A DNA stretch of 64,000 bases from Vibrio maritimus (GCF_021441885.1 NZ_CP090438.1:1426001-1490000), one strand, 5' to 3'. Positions 35,927 through 45,861 are shown, counted from the first letter of the stretch. Notes: a model not told the origin generated them from the sequence alone. Numbers and translations are program-made.

Positions 35927-35949
35927 ACCTCACAAATTAAGGAGTATGT

Positions 35950-36900
35950 ATGAGTGAGAAGTTAGCAGCCATGGTTGACGATCCTCAAGAAAGTAAATCC
36001 GCTGGTTTTGGCCACTGGCTAAAAGAAAGGAACCACGGGAATCGATTGTTAACCCTAGTGTTTTTCCTGCCGCCCGCACTATTGCTGTTTACTGTTTTTG
36101 TCATGTTACCGCTCGGAGAAGCTGCCTATTACAGTTTTTTCAAGTGGAACGGTTATGGTGAACCAACACAGTTCGTCGAGTTTAAAAACTATGCACGAAT
36201 TCTAAAGCACAGTGCGTTTGAAACCGCTGCGTGGAACACAGTAAAAATCATTTTAGTTTCATTGGTCATTCAGTTGCCTTTGGCATTGATTGTCGCCTTG
36301 AGTATTTACAAACAAAGCTGGTCAAACAGCGTCTTTCGCTTGATCTTCTTTTTGCCTTACATTCTTGCAGAAGTTGTCGCGGGTCTGATCTGGCGTTTCG
36401 TATTCGACGGTGACTACGGAATGATGGCAGGTATTGCCGAATCATTGGGCACCGACCCTTGGTACATTCTCGCTGACAGAGATTGGGCATTTACCGCTAT
36501 TTTGGTGGTCATTGTTTGGAAGTATTTTGGTTTCCACATGATGATCTATATCGCCGCACTTCAAGGTGTGCCTAAAGATCTGATCGAAGCCTCCAAGCTG
36601 GATGGAGCGTCAAAACTGCAAGCAATCTGGCATGTAAAAATCCCACTTATTATGTCGGGGATAAAGGTTTCCATATTCTTCAGTATCTTGGGTGCTCTGC
36701 AAACCTTCGATCTCATAATGCCATTAACAGGTGGTGGACCATCGCATAGCAGTCACTCATTGGTGAGTTATTTATATACCTTCGGTATTACACGAATGAA
36801 TGTTGGTTTTGGTAGTGCGGTTGGTGTCGTGTTGTTTATAGCCTGTGTTGTGTTCGCATTCACTTATCAGAACACCATCATGAAAGAAGACAAGAAGTAG
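35950..36900 (+). CDS. ABC importer permease (MalF/MsmF type)
   Basis: This 316-aa inner-membrane protein has about six hydrophobic segments after a 30-residue cytoplasmic N-terminus. The EAA loop is EASKLDGASKLQAIWHVKIP. The ATG follows AAGGAG. The next permease starts 10 bp later, so the two form the channel. Confidence 0.92.
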   Translation: MSEKLAAMVDDPQESKSAGFGHWLKERNHGNRLLTLVFFLPPALLLFTVFVMLPLGEAAYYSFFKWNGYGEPTQFVEFKNYARILKHSAFETAAWNTVKIILVSLVIQLPLALIVALSIYKQSWSNSVFRLIFFLPYILAEVVAGLIWRFVFDGDYGMMAGIAESLGTDPWYILADRDWAFTAILVVIVWKYFGFHMMIYIAALQGVPKDLIEASKLDGASKLQAIWHVKIPLIMSGIKVSIFFSILGALQTFDLIMPLTGGGPSHSSHSLVSYLYTFGITRMNVGFGSAVGVVLFIACVVFAFTYQNTIMKEDKK

Positions 36901-36909
36901 GGGCTCATC

Positions 36910-37737
36910 ATGGAAAAGATTAAGAATATTCAGTGGGTCAGGATGTCCTTCTTGATGCTGGTAGCCGGGTTTGTACTTTTGCCGATGGTGGCAACGCTAT
37001 TTGGTGGCTTTAAAAGCCTCGGCGAGCTTCGTACTAACCCATTTGGTATCCCTGAAGTGTGGGAACTCGAACACTACGCGACCGTATTTGCTGATGGCAG
37101 CATTTGGATTCTGATGAAGAACTCTCTCATCATCGCGGCACTATCGGTCATTCTTACGCTACTCGTTGGAACAATGACGGCGTTTACGTTCTCGCATATA
37201 AAATTTGCTGGTTACAAGTACGTCTATAGCTACTTTCTAATGGGGATGATGTTCCCAGCGGCGGCGGCAATATTACCTCTGTTCCTGCGTATACGAGACC
37301 TAGCGCTGCTTGATACTTTACCAGGTATCGTCATTCCGCAAGTCGCGTTTGGGCTTGGGTTTAGCATCCTTTTATTTAGAACCTTCTTTGAACAGCTACC
37401 AGCTGAGTTATTTGACGCGGCACGTGTTGATGGTTGTAGTTATGCCAAGTTCTACCTACACATTATTCTTCCGCTATCTACGCCAATACTTGCAACCGTT
37501 GGGGTATTTGTCTTGGTGGGCAGTTGGAACAACTATCTACTGCCACTGCTCGTTTTGAATACTGAAGATATGTATCCATGGACCCTCGGTATCATGAAGT
37601 ATCGCGGAGAGTACGGTATCGCATGGAACAAGATCCTAGCGTATGTATCGGTGACGATTACCCCAGCGATCGTATTCTTCTTGCTGGCACAAAAATACAT
37701 AGTTGCGGGTTTGACCGGCGGCGCGGTGAAAGGTTAA
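36910..37737 (+). CDS. ABC importer permease (MalG/MsmG type)
   Basis: This 275-aa inner-membrane protein has about six hydrophobic segments, the EAA loop DAARVDGCSYAKFYLHIILP and the typical VAGLTGGAVKG end. It is normal length, unlike the long MalG-type permease of the SnoaL island. Confidence 0.92.
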   Translation: MEKIKNIQWVRMSFLMLVAGFVLLPMVATLFGGFKSLGELRTNPFGIPEVWELEHYATVFADGSIWILMKNSLIIAALSVILTLLVGTMTAFTFSHIKFAGYKYVYSYFLMGMMFPAAAAILPLFLRIRDLALLDTLPGIVIPQVAFGLGFSILLFRTFFEQLPAELFDAARVDGCSYAKFYLHIILPLSTPILATVGVFVLVGSWNNYLLPLLVLNTEDMYPWTLGIMKYRGEYGIAWNKILAYVSVTITPAIVFFLLAQKYIVAGLTGGAVKG

Positions 37738-37758
37738 TTAGGAAAGGAATTATCAAAA

Positions 37759-38856
37759 ATGGCTTCAGTTTCATTTAAGAATTTAGAGAAAGTGTATTCT
37801 GGCGACGTTCGTATAGTAAAGGACTTCAACCTAGATATTAAAGATGGTGAATTCATCGTATTTCTTGGTCCATCAGGCTGTGGTAAGTCGACAACATTGA
37901 GAATGCTTGCGGGTCTCGAGGACATCACCGGTGGGGAGATTTCGATTGGTGGTCAGGTAGTAAACAACCTAGAGCCAAAGGATCGTAATATCGCAATGGT
38001 ATTCCAAAGCTACGCGCTTTATCCGCACATGACAGTGTATGAAAACATTGCCTTTGCGCTCAAACTTGCAGGTGCTAGCAAAGAGGAAATAGCAAATAAG
38101 GTTCGCCCTGTAGCCGACATGCTCCAGCTCACGCCGCTACTGGATCGTAAACCTAAGGCGTTATCCGGTGGTCAACGCCAACGCGTGGCAATGGGCCGTG
38201 CAATGGTTCGTACACCAGAGGTATTTTTGTTTGATGAACCACTATCAAACTTGGATGCAAAACTGCGTAACGCAATGCGAAGCGAAATCAAAGCACTTCA
38301 TAAGAAACTTCAGAAGACAACCATCTATGTGACGCACGACCAAGTAGAGGCGATGACGTTAGCAGATCGCATTGTCATTCTTCGTGATGGTCGTATAGAG
38401 CAAGTCGGTACACCGAAGGAGATTTACCAAAACCCTGCGAACAAATTTGTCGCTGGTTTTATCGGCAGCCCAACAATGAATCTATTGCCCGCTGAACTTG
38501 CGAATGACGATAGCGGCTGGCACCTAGAGCTAGCAGGTCAGAAGTTATCTCTAGCAGGCGATGTTGATGCACAAGTGGATAGAGAAAAAGTCACTATGGG
38601 GATTCGCCCAAGCGATGTTCATTTAACACCAGAGCTTCTTGAACACCCAATTAAAGTGACTGCAACAGTGGAAAGCTACGAGTTACTGGGGTCAACCATT
38701 CAGGTAATGAACCGATTTGGTGACCATAGTCTGGTGGTTGAAGCACCTTCGACACAGGCAGTCAAAGAGGGTGATCAAATTGATTTATATCTAGATGGCT
38801 CACAGCTGCATGTGTTTGACACAAGCAAAGAAAAATCTGTGTATGTCGCACACTAA
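37759..38856 (+). CDS. ABC importer ATPase (MsmK/MalK type)
   Basis: This 365-aa ATPase has Walker A GPSGCGKST, signature LSGGQRQRVAMGRA, Walker B FLFDEPLSNLD and a C-terminal TOBE region. The start follows AAAGGAATT, 21 bp after the permease gene. It should energise oligosaccharide import and, as in other MsmK-type proteins, could also serve additional importers. Confidence 0.93.
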   Translation: MASVSFKNLEKVYSGDVRIVKDFNLDIKDGEFIVFLGPSGCGKSTTLRMLAGLEDITGGEISIGGQVVNNLEPKDRNIAMVFQSYALYPHMTVYENIAFALKLAGASKEEIANKVRPVADMLQLTPLLDRKPKALSGGQRQRVAMGRAMVRTPEVFLFDEPLSNLDAKLRNAMRSEIKALHKKLQKTTIYVTHDQVEAMTLADRIVILRDGRIEQVGTPKEIYQNPANKFVAGFIGSPTMNLLPAELANDDSGWHLELAGQKLSLAGDVDAQVDREKVTMGIRPSDVHLTPELLEHPIKVTATVESYELLGSTIQVMNRFGDHSLVVEAPSTQAVKEGDQIDLYLDGSQLHVFDTSKEKSVYVAH

Positions 38857-38914
38857 CTGCCATTAAGTAGACATTAACTCTCAAGACTCGATAAGCAAAC
38901 ACTCATCGGATACC

Positions 38915-38939
38915 AAAGGCCCTCCGGGGCCTTTTTTTT
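38915..38939 (+). terminator. Terminator of the oligosaccharide importer operon
   Basis: AAAGGCCC and GGGGCCTTT form a tight GC stem with a run of eight T. Confidence 0.85.
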
Positions 38940-38960
38940 ACCTCAAAGAAAGGATTTTAT

Positions 38961-40427
38961 ATGAGAAAACTTATTATCCCTGTTATTGCCTCTGTGGCCA
39001 GTGCTGTCATCATTGCGGGGTGTAGCAGTCAGCCAAACACGGTGGCGGTGGATACGGCGCCGAAAGCACTACCTGCAGACATTGCAGAAAAGCCCATTGA
39101 ACTATTTGTAGGCCAAGACCTTGGTGCAGTTGGTGGGTTAAAAGATTACGACCAAGGCTATGTCGACTATTTTGGCATCCCAAGCGGTGTAACGGTTTAT
39201 ACCAGTCTAAAAGATCTTGAAGGTCTCGAGCAGAAGGTGAACTACGGCGCGGGTGATAACCACGCAAATCTCTACTTAGAAAGTGACGCGTTTAAGGGCG
39301 TTGATATCGCGATGGGGCTCTACTTGGTAGACCAACTTGATGATATCAACGCGGGTAAGTTAGACAGTAACATTTCCAAATTGGCTAACTGGATCAGTCA
39401 ATCAGAAAGAACGGTTTACCTGCGAATCGGTTATGAGTTTGAGGGTAGTTGGAATGGTTACGCTTCTGATGATTATAAAGAGGCATACCGACGTATTGTT
39501 GATGGTTTAAACAAACTTAATGTTGATAACGTTGAATACGTGTGGCAATCCAGTGGCTATGAAGAAGATAGAGAGGAACTATTGAGCTACTATCCAGGCG
39601 ATGCTTATGTAGACTGGGTAGCCTATTCATACTTCAACCACGACCCAAAACTGGCGGGACAAGAGATGCTGCGCATTGCTCGTGAACGTGGAAAACCGGT
39701 AATGATTGCAGAGCTTACTCCGCGCGGTTATAACCTGATGCTGGATGATGGTAAGAAAACATGGGATAGCTGGTTCAAGCCTTTTTTGAATCATCTAAAA
39801 GAAAACCAAGACGTTATCAAAATCATCGCGTACATCAATGCCGACTGGGATGTACAGCCGATGTGGAAAGGTCAAGGTTGGGGTGACACACGCCTTCAAT
39901 CGAACTTATACATCGCGAATAAATGGCGCAGAACCATCAAGAGAGAAGAGTGGTTGGTTACGTCAACGGTTGCCATTCCACCAATCTTCTTGCTTCCAGA
40001 CGACTACGATGAGTTGAAACAAGCACGAAACAAAGCCGCTGAAGACACTGTACCACAAGAAAACCAATGGCAGGCTGAAGATGCGACGCCAACCGGCAAT
40101 GTACGTATCTACCCAGATGGCGCTGCAGCAGGCGGCAAGGGGATGGCATATATGTATCAGTTGGGTGACTCTTTGACCTTTAAAGGTGTCCCTCAGTCTA
40201 ACTATTTTGTGATTCGCTATGCGTCGGAACGGTCAGGCAAAATTGGCCTGTTTGTCAACGGTCAACGATCTTATGACATAGAGTTCGATTCGACAGGTTC
40301 TTGGGTTGGAACGTACAACAAAGTAGAGATGCGAGTTGATATCCCAGAAGGGGCTGATGTAGCCATCAAGTGGGAAACCGGTGATACGGCACTAAACACG
40401 GACTACGTGGTTTTTGACAGACGATAA
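38961..40427 (+). CDS. GH26 lipoprotein, beta-1,3-xylanase paralogue with C-terminal CBM-like domain
   Basis: This 488-aa lipoprotein has a VIIAGC signal (Cys21; Ser at +2 predicts the outer membrane). Its catalytic domain (about 45-335) aligns with the secreted xylanase at VGQD, GIPSGVT, RIGYEFEGSWNG (Glu159, acid/base), WVAYSYF, VMIAELTPRGY (Glu251, nucleophile) and YINADWD. The C-terminal part (about 365-488) starts WQAEDA and looks like a beta-sandwich binding module of the CBM6/35 type; CBM31 is absent. Being lipid-anchored, it could trim oligosaccharides near the porin. It lies right after the importer operon but behind a terminator. Confidence 0.82.
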   Translation: MRKLIIPVIASVASAVIIAGCSSQPNTVAVDTAPKALPADIAEKPIELFVGQDLGAVGGLKDYDQGYVDYFGIPSGVTVYTSLKDLEGLEQKVNYGAGDNHANLYLESDAFKGVDIAMGLYLVDQLDDINAGKLDSNISKLANWISQSERTVYLRIGYEFEGSWNGYASDDYKEAYRRIVDGLNKLNVDNVEYVWQSSGYEEDREELLSYYPGDAYVDWVAYSYFNHDPKLAGQEMLRIARERGKPVMIAELTPRGYNLMLDDGKKTWDSWFKPFLNHLKENQDVIKIIAYINADWDVQPMWKGQGWGDTRLQSNLYIANKWRRTIKREEWLVTSTVAIPPIFLLPDDYDELKQARNKAAEDTVPQENQWQAEDATPTGNVRIYPDGAAAGGKGMAYMYQLGDSLTFKGVPQSNYFVIRYASERSGKIGLFVNGQRSYDIEFDSTGSWVGTYNKVEMRVDIPEGADVAIKWETGDTALNTDYVVFDRR

Positions 40428-40458
40428 TTGTCGAAAGGTCTCAGAAACATTGATTTAT

Positions 40459-40487
40459 AAGGCGCTGCGTTTACGTGGCGCTTTTTT
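40459..40487 (+). terminator. Terminator of the GH26 lipoprotein gene
   Basis: GGCGC and GCGCT with an inner CGT/ACG pair form a hairpin followed by six T. Confidence 0.65.
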
Positions 40488-40582
40488 GTTTTTTCGTAGT
40501 AAGGTCGAGGCTTGGGGAGGATTAGAGCTGATCTAAGGAGGACGACACCGCCCACCCTGATTGATTTAGAATTGATAGATTA

Positions 40583-40783
40583 TTATGCAGCACGTTTTGA
40601 TACCTCGTGACGATAAACGCGCATACCCGTCTTTGTATTTTCATACACGGCTGATTCGTTTAGGTACGACCAAGCGTGGACATCTGTGTTAGTTTGCGCT
40701 GCTAGTCGTTCGATCACTGCGTCAATGTTACGGCCTGCATAGTCTTTTGTTGGTACGAATAGATTCTTAATTACTGATAGCAT
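40583..40783 (-). CDS. Small uncharacterised protein
   Basis: This 66-aa protein begins MLSVIKNLFVPTKDYAG and ends in a basic tail. It has no signal peptide or membrane segment. The ATG at 40783 follows a good AAGGAG site, which rules out the longer in-frame start 17 codons upstream. Similar short proteins of unknown role are common in Vibrio (from memory of the genus; not checked). It sits alone between two xylan-degradation genes and is not clearly linked to them. Confidence 0.65.
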   Translation of the reverse strand: MLSVIKNLFVPTKDYAGRNIDAVIERLAAQTNTDVHAWSYLNESAVYENTKTGMRVYRHEVSKRAA

Positions 40784-40941
40784 ATTAGTGCTCCTTGTAA
40801 GTTTGTTACCAAAGTTGGTGTAATAACTATACAATGAAATAAAAATGTGATCAATGTCCGTAATAAACTTTCATAAAATTTTAATGCTCGTAATTAATAG
40901 ATCAGAATAAGAGCTTAGTTTACGGACGTGCAACATAAAAA

Positions 40942-40971
40942 ATGGCTATCGAACAAAAGCTCGATAGCCAT
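40942..40971 (-). terminator. Terminator of the GH43 gene
   Basis: ATGGCTATCGA and TCGATAGCCAT form an 11-bp stem. On the minus strand it is followed by six T, about 60 bp past the GH43 stop. Confidence 0.8.
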
Positions 40972-41032
40972 AGTTTAGTAATTAGATGCTATTGGTATTT
41001 CAATCTATCGCGACGATTAGGGGAACTAATAC

Positions 41033-42649
41033 TTATGCTTCGTGTTCCTGATAGCTGAAGTAGTCAAAATCCGCGGGCTGCATTCTGCCTGTGATGTCGC
41101 AAGCAAACAACGCTGCAAAGCTACCTGTGAATCTAAAGATATCCGGTCCACCTTCGTCAGATAAAGGGGTACTGTTGAGCGCAGGACCAATAGTTAGCCA
41201 GTTTTCACCATCAAGTGAATAAGAGAACTGATACCACTGGCACTTAAGCTCTAGGCGAAGATAGACCGCGTCGCAATCACCAATACGGACCTCTTCACTA
41301 TACTCGCCATAAACATCGTTAATGTTTCCCGCAATCTGTAGCACTTTCTCGCCGGCATCGTTAGCAGTCATTTTCAAGAAATAGTGACCATTTCGAGCAT
41401 AATAAGCGCTTAGCCCCGCCATTTCGTAAGGTGTTGTTGGATTAAACTCCAACTTAGTTTCTACCGTTGCATAGTGGCTTTGGAATCGGCGTGCAACCAA
41501 GCTATTTTGATAACGAGAACTTAAATAGTGACGTCCTTTTAGTCTCAGGTAACCTGGCTTTTCAGTCAGTGAAGCCCAAGAATCATCTAACGGCTCTCTC
41601 AGTGTTTGGAAGTTGATATCAAGCTCTGGTGAATCGAAGTTGTCGGTCTTTGGCAGTTCTGGCCAAGGGCAAGGTTCGAGTTCAGGCGCGTTAACCTCCA
41701 CGACCGGCGTCTTACCTGTAGTTACGTATGGCCAACCATTTTCCCAATGTGCTTTTTGGATTGCACTCTCACGCCCAAGAATAGAAAAGCCATTGTCATA
41801 CTTGGGAATAAACTGATAGCCCTCGGGATTTGGAATACGTCGACCACAGAGGTGGCTTAAGTACCATTCGCCTTGCTGAGTTTCGACTAAAAATCCGTGG
41901 CCAGCGCGAGACAATTCAGCGTCCTCTTGGAAGCGACTTGTTAGAATTGGATTATCTGGATGCACCTCGTAAGGTCCCCAAACATTCTTTGAACGGCAAA
42001 CTGTCACTGCATGGTTGCGTTCAGTGCCGCCCTCTGCAGTGATGAGATAATAGTAACCATCTTTCTTGAGCATCTGTGGACCCTCTGTACAGCCCAGATA
42101 CGTGCCTTCAAAGATGTTTCGAGGTTCACCCACGAGCTCACCACGTTCAGCATCGAACTCTTGCATGACGATGCCGCCGAAGAAGTTGGTTTTTGCTCGC
42201 CCATCCCAGATCATGTTTAGCATGTATTTTTTTCCATCGTCATCATGGAAAAGCGATGGGTCAAAACCGTAATTACCGATCGGTGTTGGCTCACTCCAGG
42301 GACCCTCAATATTGTCTGCGGTCACCACAAAGCTTGGTGTTGCCATCCAGTTACCACCACGGCAAGAGTGTACATTCGAAAAACACACCCAGAATTTACC
42401 ATCCGCATAGGTTAGGGCAGGAGCGTACACACCCTCTGAGTTGTCCATACCAGTCATGTCAAGTTGAGAGGTTCGAGTAAGGACATGGCTGACTAAACGC
42501 CAATTGACTAAGTCTTTTGAATGATGAATTTGAATGCCAGGAAACCATTCAAATGTTGACGTCGCAATGTAATAGTCATCACCAACACGAACAATTGATG
42601 GATCAGGATTAAAACCTTTAAGTACAGGATTTTGAATAGTTTGCGTCAT
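41033..42649 (-). CDS. GH43 beta-xylosidase
   Basis: This 538-aa cytoplasmic enzyme has a five-bladed propeller (about 1-310) with general base Asp16 (FNPDPS), Asp130 (FDPSLFHDD) and general acid Glu189 (CTEGPQM). A C-terminal beta-sandwich (about 335-535, DUF1349-like) follows, as in XynB-type xylosidases. It lacks a signal peptide, so it acts on imported oligomers. The start at 42649 gives the family-typical N-terminus; an upstream ATG adds nine residues, and neither start has a strong ribosome site. It is downstream of xylA across a terminator. Confidence 0.88.
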   Translation of the reverse strand: MTQTIQNPVLKGFNPDPSIVRVGDDYYIATSTFEWFPGIQIHHSKDLVNWRLVSHVLTRTSQLDMTGMDNSEGVYAPALTYADGKFWVCFSNVHSCRGGNWMATPSFVVTADNIEGPWSEPTPIGNYGFDPSLFHDDDGKKYMLNMIWDGRAKTNFFGGIVMQEFDAERGELVGEPRNIFEGTYLGCTEGPQMLKKDGYYYLITAEGGTERNHAVTVCRSKNVWGPYEVHPDNPILTSRFQEDAELSRAGHGFLVETQQGEWYLSHLCGRRIPNPEGYQFIPKYDNGFSILGRESAIQKAHWENGWPYVTTGKTPVVEVNAPELEPCPWPELPKTDNFDSPELDINFQTLREPLDDSWASLTEKPGYLRLKGRHYLSSRYQNSLVARRFQSHYATVETKLEFNPTTPYEMAGLSAYYARNGHYFLKMTANDAGEKVLQIAGNINDVYGEYSEEVRIGDCDAVYLRLELKCQWYQFSYSLDGENWLTIGPALNSTPLSDEGGPDIFRFTGSFAALFACDITGRMQPADFDYFSYQEHEA

Positions 42650-42714
42650 TGGAAAATACTCACAAAGAAAGGGCATTGAAAAAGGTGCTGAGAAAACTCA
42701 ACACGCACGCAATA

Positions 42715-42752
42715 AAAAAGCCCAAGCACATCCCCCGATTATACTTGGGCTT
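42715..42752 (-). terminator. Terminator between xylA and GH43 genes
   Basis: AAGCCCAAG and CTTGGGCTT form a stem. On the minus strand a run of six T follows, 22 bp past the xylA stop. Some read-through into GH43 is possible. Confidence 0.8.
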
Positions 42753-42774
42753 GAAGCAAATGTTCACACAAGGA

Positions 42775-44094
42775 TTACTTGTAGATGAACCCGTTCACAA
42801 TGTTTTCTAGATGTTCTTGACGGCCAGATTCTTTCACTGGAGATAGGTTGTTATCCACCGCGTAATTAGCCACCTGCTCTAGGTTTAGATCGCCCGTTAG
42901 GATTTTCTTACCAAGATCTTCGTTCCAACCAGAATAACGCTGTGCAATATTCTTAGATAGAACGTCGTTCTCAATCATGTCAGCTGCACGCTCAAGTGAT
43001 AGAGCCATTACGTCCATACCACCGATGTGACCATGGAAGAAATCCTCTAGGTCGATAGAAGGGCGACGAACGCGTGCGTCGAAGTTGAAGCCACCTGTAG
43101 TGAAACCGCCTGCTTTTAGGATTTCGTACATCACTAGTGTGTTTTCTTCAACACTGTTAGGGAACTGGTCAGTATCCCAGCCTAGTTGCGCGTCACCGCG
43201 GTTAGCATCGATAGAGCCGAATAGACCTAGTGATGTAGCTGTTGCTACTTCGTGGTGGAAGCTGTGACCTGCTAGCGTAGCGTGGTTCGCTTCGATGTTT
43301 ACTTTAACTTCGTTCTCAAGACCAAACTGCTTCAAGAAACCGTAAACTGTTGCAGTATCGTAATCGTACTGATGCTTAGTTGGTTCTTGCGGCTTAGGTT
43401 CAATTAGGATTGCACCTTTAAAGCCAATCTTGTGCTTATGTTCTACTACCATTTGCATCAAGCGACCTAACTGCTCACGCTCTTGACGTAGGTCAGTGTT
43501 TAGCAGTGTCTCATAGCCTTCACGACCACCCCAAAGTACGTAGTTTTCACCACCAAGGCGCTTAGTTGCACCCATAGCGTTGAAGATTTGAGTTGCAGCA
43601 TAAGCAAATACTTTAGGATCTGGGTTTGTGCCTGCACCTGACATATAACGCGGATGTGAGAATGCGTTAGCCGTACCCCAAAGAAGTTTAAGACCTGTTT
43701 CTTCTTGCTTCTGCTCTAATACATCAACCATTGTTTGGAAGTTGTTTACGTACTCTTTGATAGAAGCGCCTTCCGGTGCAACATCAGTATCGTGGAAACA
43801 GTAATATGGGACATCTAGCTTTGAGAAGAACTCAAATGCAGCATCCGCTTTAACGCGAGCGTGTTCCATTGGGTCTGATACCTTTAACCACTCGTGGTCG
43901 AAAGTACCGTCACCAAATACGTCAGAACCAGGCCAGCGGAAGTTATGCCAGTAGCAAGCAGCGAAACGAAGATGCTCTTTCATCGACTTACCGAGAATCA
44001 TGCGGTCCGCATCGTAGTGACGAAACGCTAAAGGATTCGTCGATTCTTTTCCTTCAAATTTGATTTTATTAATGTTCTTAAAAAATTCAGTCAT
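42775..44094 (-). CDS. xylA: Xylose isomerase
   Basis: This 439-aa enzyme converts D-xylose to D-xylulose in the cytoplasm with two divalent metals. The length and sequence match the E. coli-type (class II) enzyme, including YYCFHDTDVAPEG (catalytic His-Asp), EPKPQEPTKHQYDYD (metal Glu, Lys) and GSIDANRGD. The 16-mer shared with the xylanase promoter lies about 70 bp upstream. xylB is about 7 kb away, so the usual xylAB operon is split here. Confidence 0.96.
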   Translation of the reverse strand: MTEFFKNINKIKFEGKESTNPLAFRHYDADRMILGKSMKEHLRFAACYWHNFRWPGSDVFGDGTFDHEWLKVSDPMEHARVKADAAFEFFSKLDVPYYCFHDTDVAPEGASIKEYVNNFQTMVDVLEQKQEETGLKLLWGTANAFSHPRYMSGAGTNPDPKVFAYAATQIFNAMGATKRLGGENYVLWGGREGYETLLNTDLRQEREQLGRLMQMVVEHKHKIGFKGAILIEPKPQEPTKHQYDYDTATVYGFLKQFGLENEVKVNIEANHATLAGHSFHHEVATATSLGLFGSIDANRGDAQLGWDTDQFPNSVEENTLVMYEILKAGGFTTGGFNFDARVRRPSIDLEDFFHGHIGGMDVMALSLERAADMIENDVLSKNIAQRYSGWNEDLGKKILTGDLNLEQVANYAVDNNLSPVKESGRQEHLENIVNGFIYK

Positions 44095-44429
44095 AGCCTA
44101 ATTTCCAATTTTCTGGTTGTGGACTTCGTTCGTATTTAATATTCAACCTTTTCGACCACACCATCAATTATGATTTTTGATACCAAATTTCACCTATTTA
44201 CTAAATGTGCCCTAGTTCTCAAAAATAAGGTTTGTTTTTCCATTTTTTGCTTAGGGGGTTTTTTAAGTTATTGATTTTTAATAAAACTAAGACTTTATGA
44301 TATGAGATTAGGCGATTTGAATCACATATGAAAAATATCGTAAATTAGTAACCAGATTGGGTAAATTGAATTAATTTATCGATGCGTCAAGAATGTGAAG
44401 CAGACACATTAGGTACCCGGAGAATTAAA
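44095..44429. other. Divergent promoter region, xylA and MFS genes
   Basis: This AT-rich spacer holds ATCAATTATGATTTTT at 44163-44178, shared with the xylanase promoter region. It must contain both promoters and probably XylR sites, but I cannot define the boxes. Confidence 0.4.
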
Positions 44430-45818
44430 ATGAACACTATCAAGTTATCCGTAAAAGAGAAGATAGCTTATGGGTTAGGCGATACTGGCTGTAACTTTGT
44501 ATGGCAGACAGTAATGCTATTTCTTGCATATTTTTATACCGATATTTACGGTTTGTCGCCTGCCCATATGGGAACCATGTTTTTGTTAGTCCGCTTTATC
44601 GATGCGGTAACTGACCCAATCATGGGCTCTATTGTAGATAGAACGAAATCGAAACATGGTCGTTATCGCCCTTATTTGTTATGGATGGCGATTCCGTTTG
44701 GGGGAGCTTGTATGGCAGCCTTCTTTACCCCAGACTTCGGCGAGACAGGTAAGATAGTCTATGCCTATGTTTCTTATATATTTTTAACGTTAATGTATAC
44801 GGCTATTAATGTTCCGTATTGTGCTATAGCGAACGCGATGACTAACGACTCGAAAGAGCGTACTTCTCTTCAGTCTTATCGTTTCGCACTGAGTACTGCT
44901 GGTGGCTTGGTCGTGGCTATGGTTGCGCTACCGCTAGTGGATGTTATTGGTCAAGGGGACGTGCAAAAAGGCTATATGGGCGCGATGGCAGTTATGGGCT
45001 TGGGCGCGATTGCATTGTTCTTTTTCAGCTTTGCTAACACCACCGAGCGTTGCGTTCCAGAGATTGAAGAAAAGCAGTCTGTATGGGATGACTTGAAGCT
45101 TCTAATGAAGAATAACCAGTGGCGCGTATTGTTTATCGTCAATGTTGTCCTTCTGACCGGTATCGTTCTTAAAGGTGCTTCCACCATGTACTACGTGAAC
45201 ACGGTTATGGGACGAGCGGACCTGGCTACTGCCTTTATGGTTACTGGTATGCTAGCTAACATCGTCGGCGCTATATTCTCTGCGCCAGTGCTTGGTAAAT
45301 ACGACAAGCCAAAGGTATATCGTGCGCTGATTGTTGCTTCAGGTTTCTTATCAGCGGTTCTGTTCTTAGTCGACCCTCAGAATGTATTTATGGTGTTTGC
45401 CCTAGTGATTATTCTTGGTGTGGTTCAAATGAGTACAACGCCAATTCTATGGAGCATGATGTCGGACGTTGTCGATTATGAGAAAACGCGCAGCAATCGC
45501 TCACTAAGCGGTATGGTTTTCTCAACCAATCTATTTGCGATTAAGCTCGGTATTGCGATTGGTGGCGCAGCAGTAGGTTGGATTCTCGCTTGGTCAGGTT
45601 ATGTGGGCGGTGCGGAGACGCAAACTGCTGAGGCAGTCACAGCTATTAACTTACTTTACACAGTAATACCTGGCGTATTCTTCGCTTCAATTGCGGTATT
45701 TATGATGCTCTACAAACTAGACAACGAACATCTAGAGAAGATCAAAGCACTCCTTGTTCTTGATGCGAAAGAGAACGAACAACGTAAACCTGTTGCTCAC
45801 AATGCAGAGCTAGGCTAA
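44430..45818 (+). CDS. GPH-family sugar:cation symporter
   Basis: This 462-aa inner-membrane protein has about 12 hydrophobic segments and the glycoside-pentoside-hexuronide signatures KIAYGLGDTGCNFVW, RFIDAVTDPIMGSIVDRT and MSDVVDYEKTRSNRSLSGM. Relatives carry xylosides (XylP, XynT/YagG types). The ATG at 44430 follows CGGAGAA; an upstream in-frame ATG lacks a ribosome site. It is divergent from xylA and probably imports xylobiose-type oligomers or xylose beside the ABC system. Confidence 0.9.
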   Translation: MNTIKLSVKEKIAYGLGDTGCNFVWQTVMLFLAYFYTDIYGLSPAHMGTMFLLVRFIDAVTDPIMGSIVDRTKSKHGRYRPYLLWMAIPFGGACMAAFFTPDFGETGKIVYAYVSYIFLTLMYTAINVPYCAIANAMTNDSKERTSLQSYRFALSTAGGLVVAMVALPLVDVIGQGDVQKGYMGAMAVMGLGAIALFFFSFANTTERCVPEIEEKQSVWDDLKLLMKNNQWRVLFIVNVVLLTGIVLKGASTMYYVNTVMGRADLATAFMVTGMLANIVGAIFSAPVLGKYDKPKVYRALIVASGFLSAVLFLVDPQNVFMVFALVIILGVVQMSTTPILWSMMSDVVDYEKTRSNRSLSGMVFSTNLFAIKLGIAIGGAAVGWILAWSGYVGGAETQTAEAVTAINLLYTVIPGVFFASIAVFMMLYKLDNEHLEKIKALLVLDAKENEQRKPVAHNAELG

Positions 45819-45861
45819 TGAGAACCCCTAAAACGTCTTGTCGCTCCTGATAAGCCGTTAT

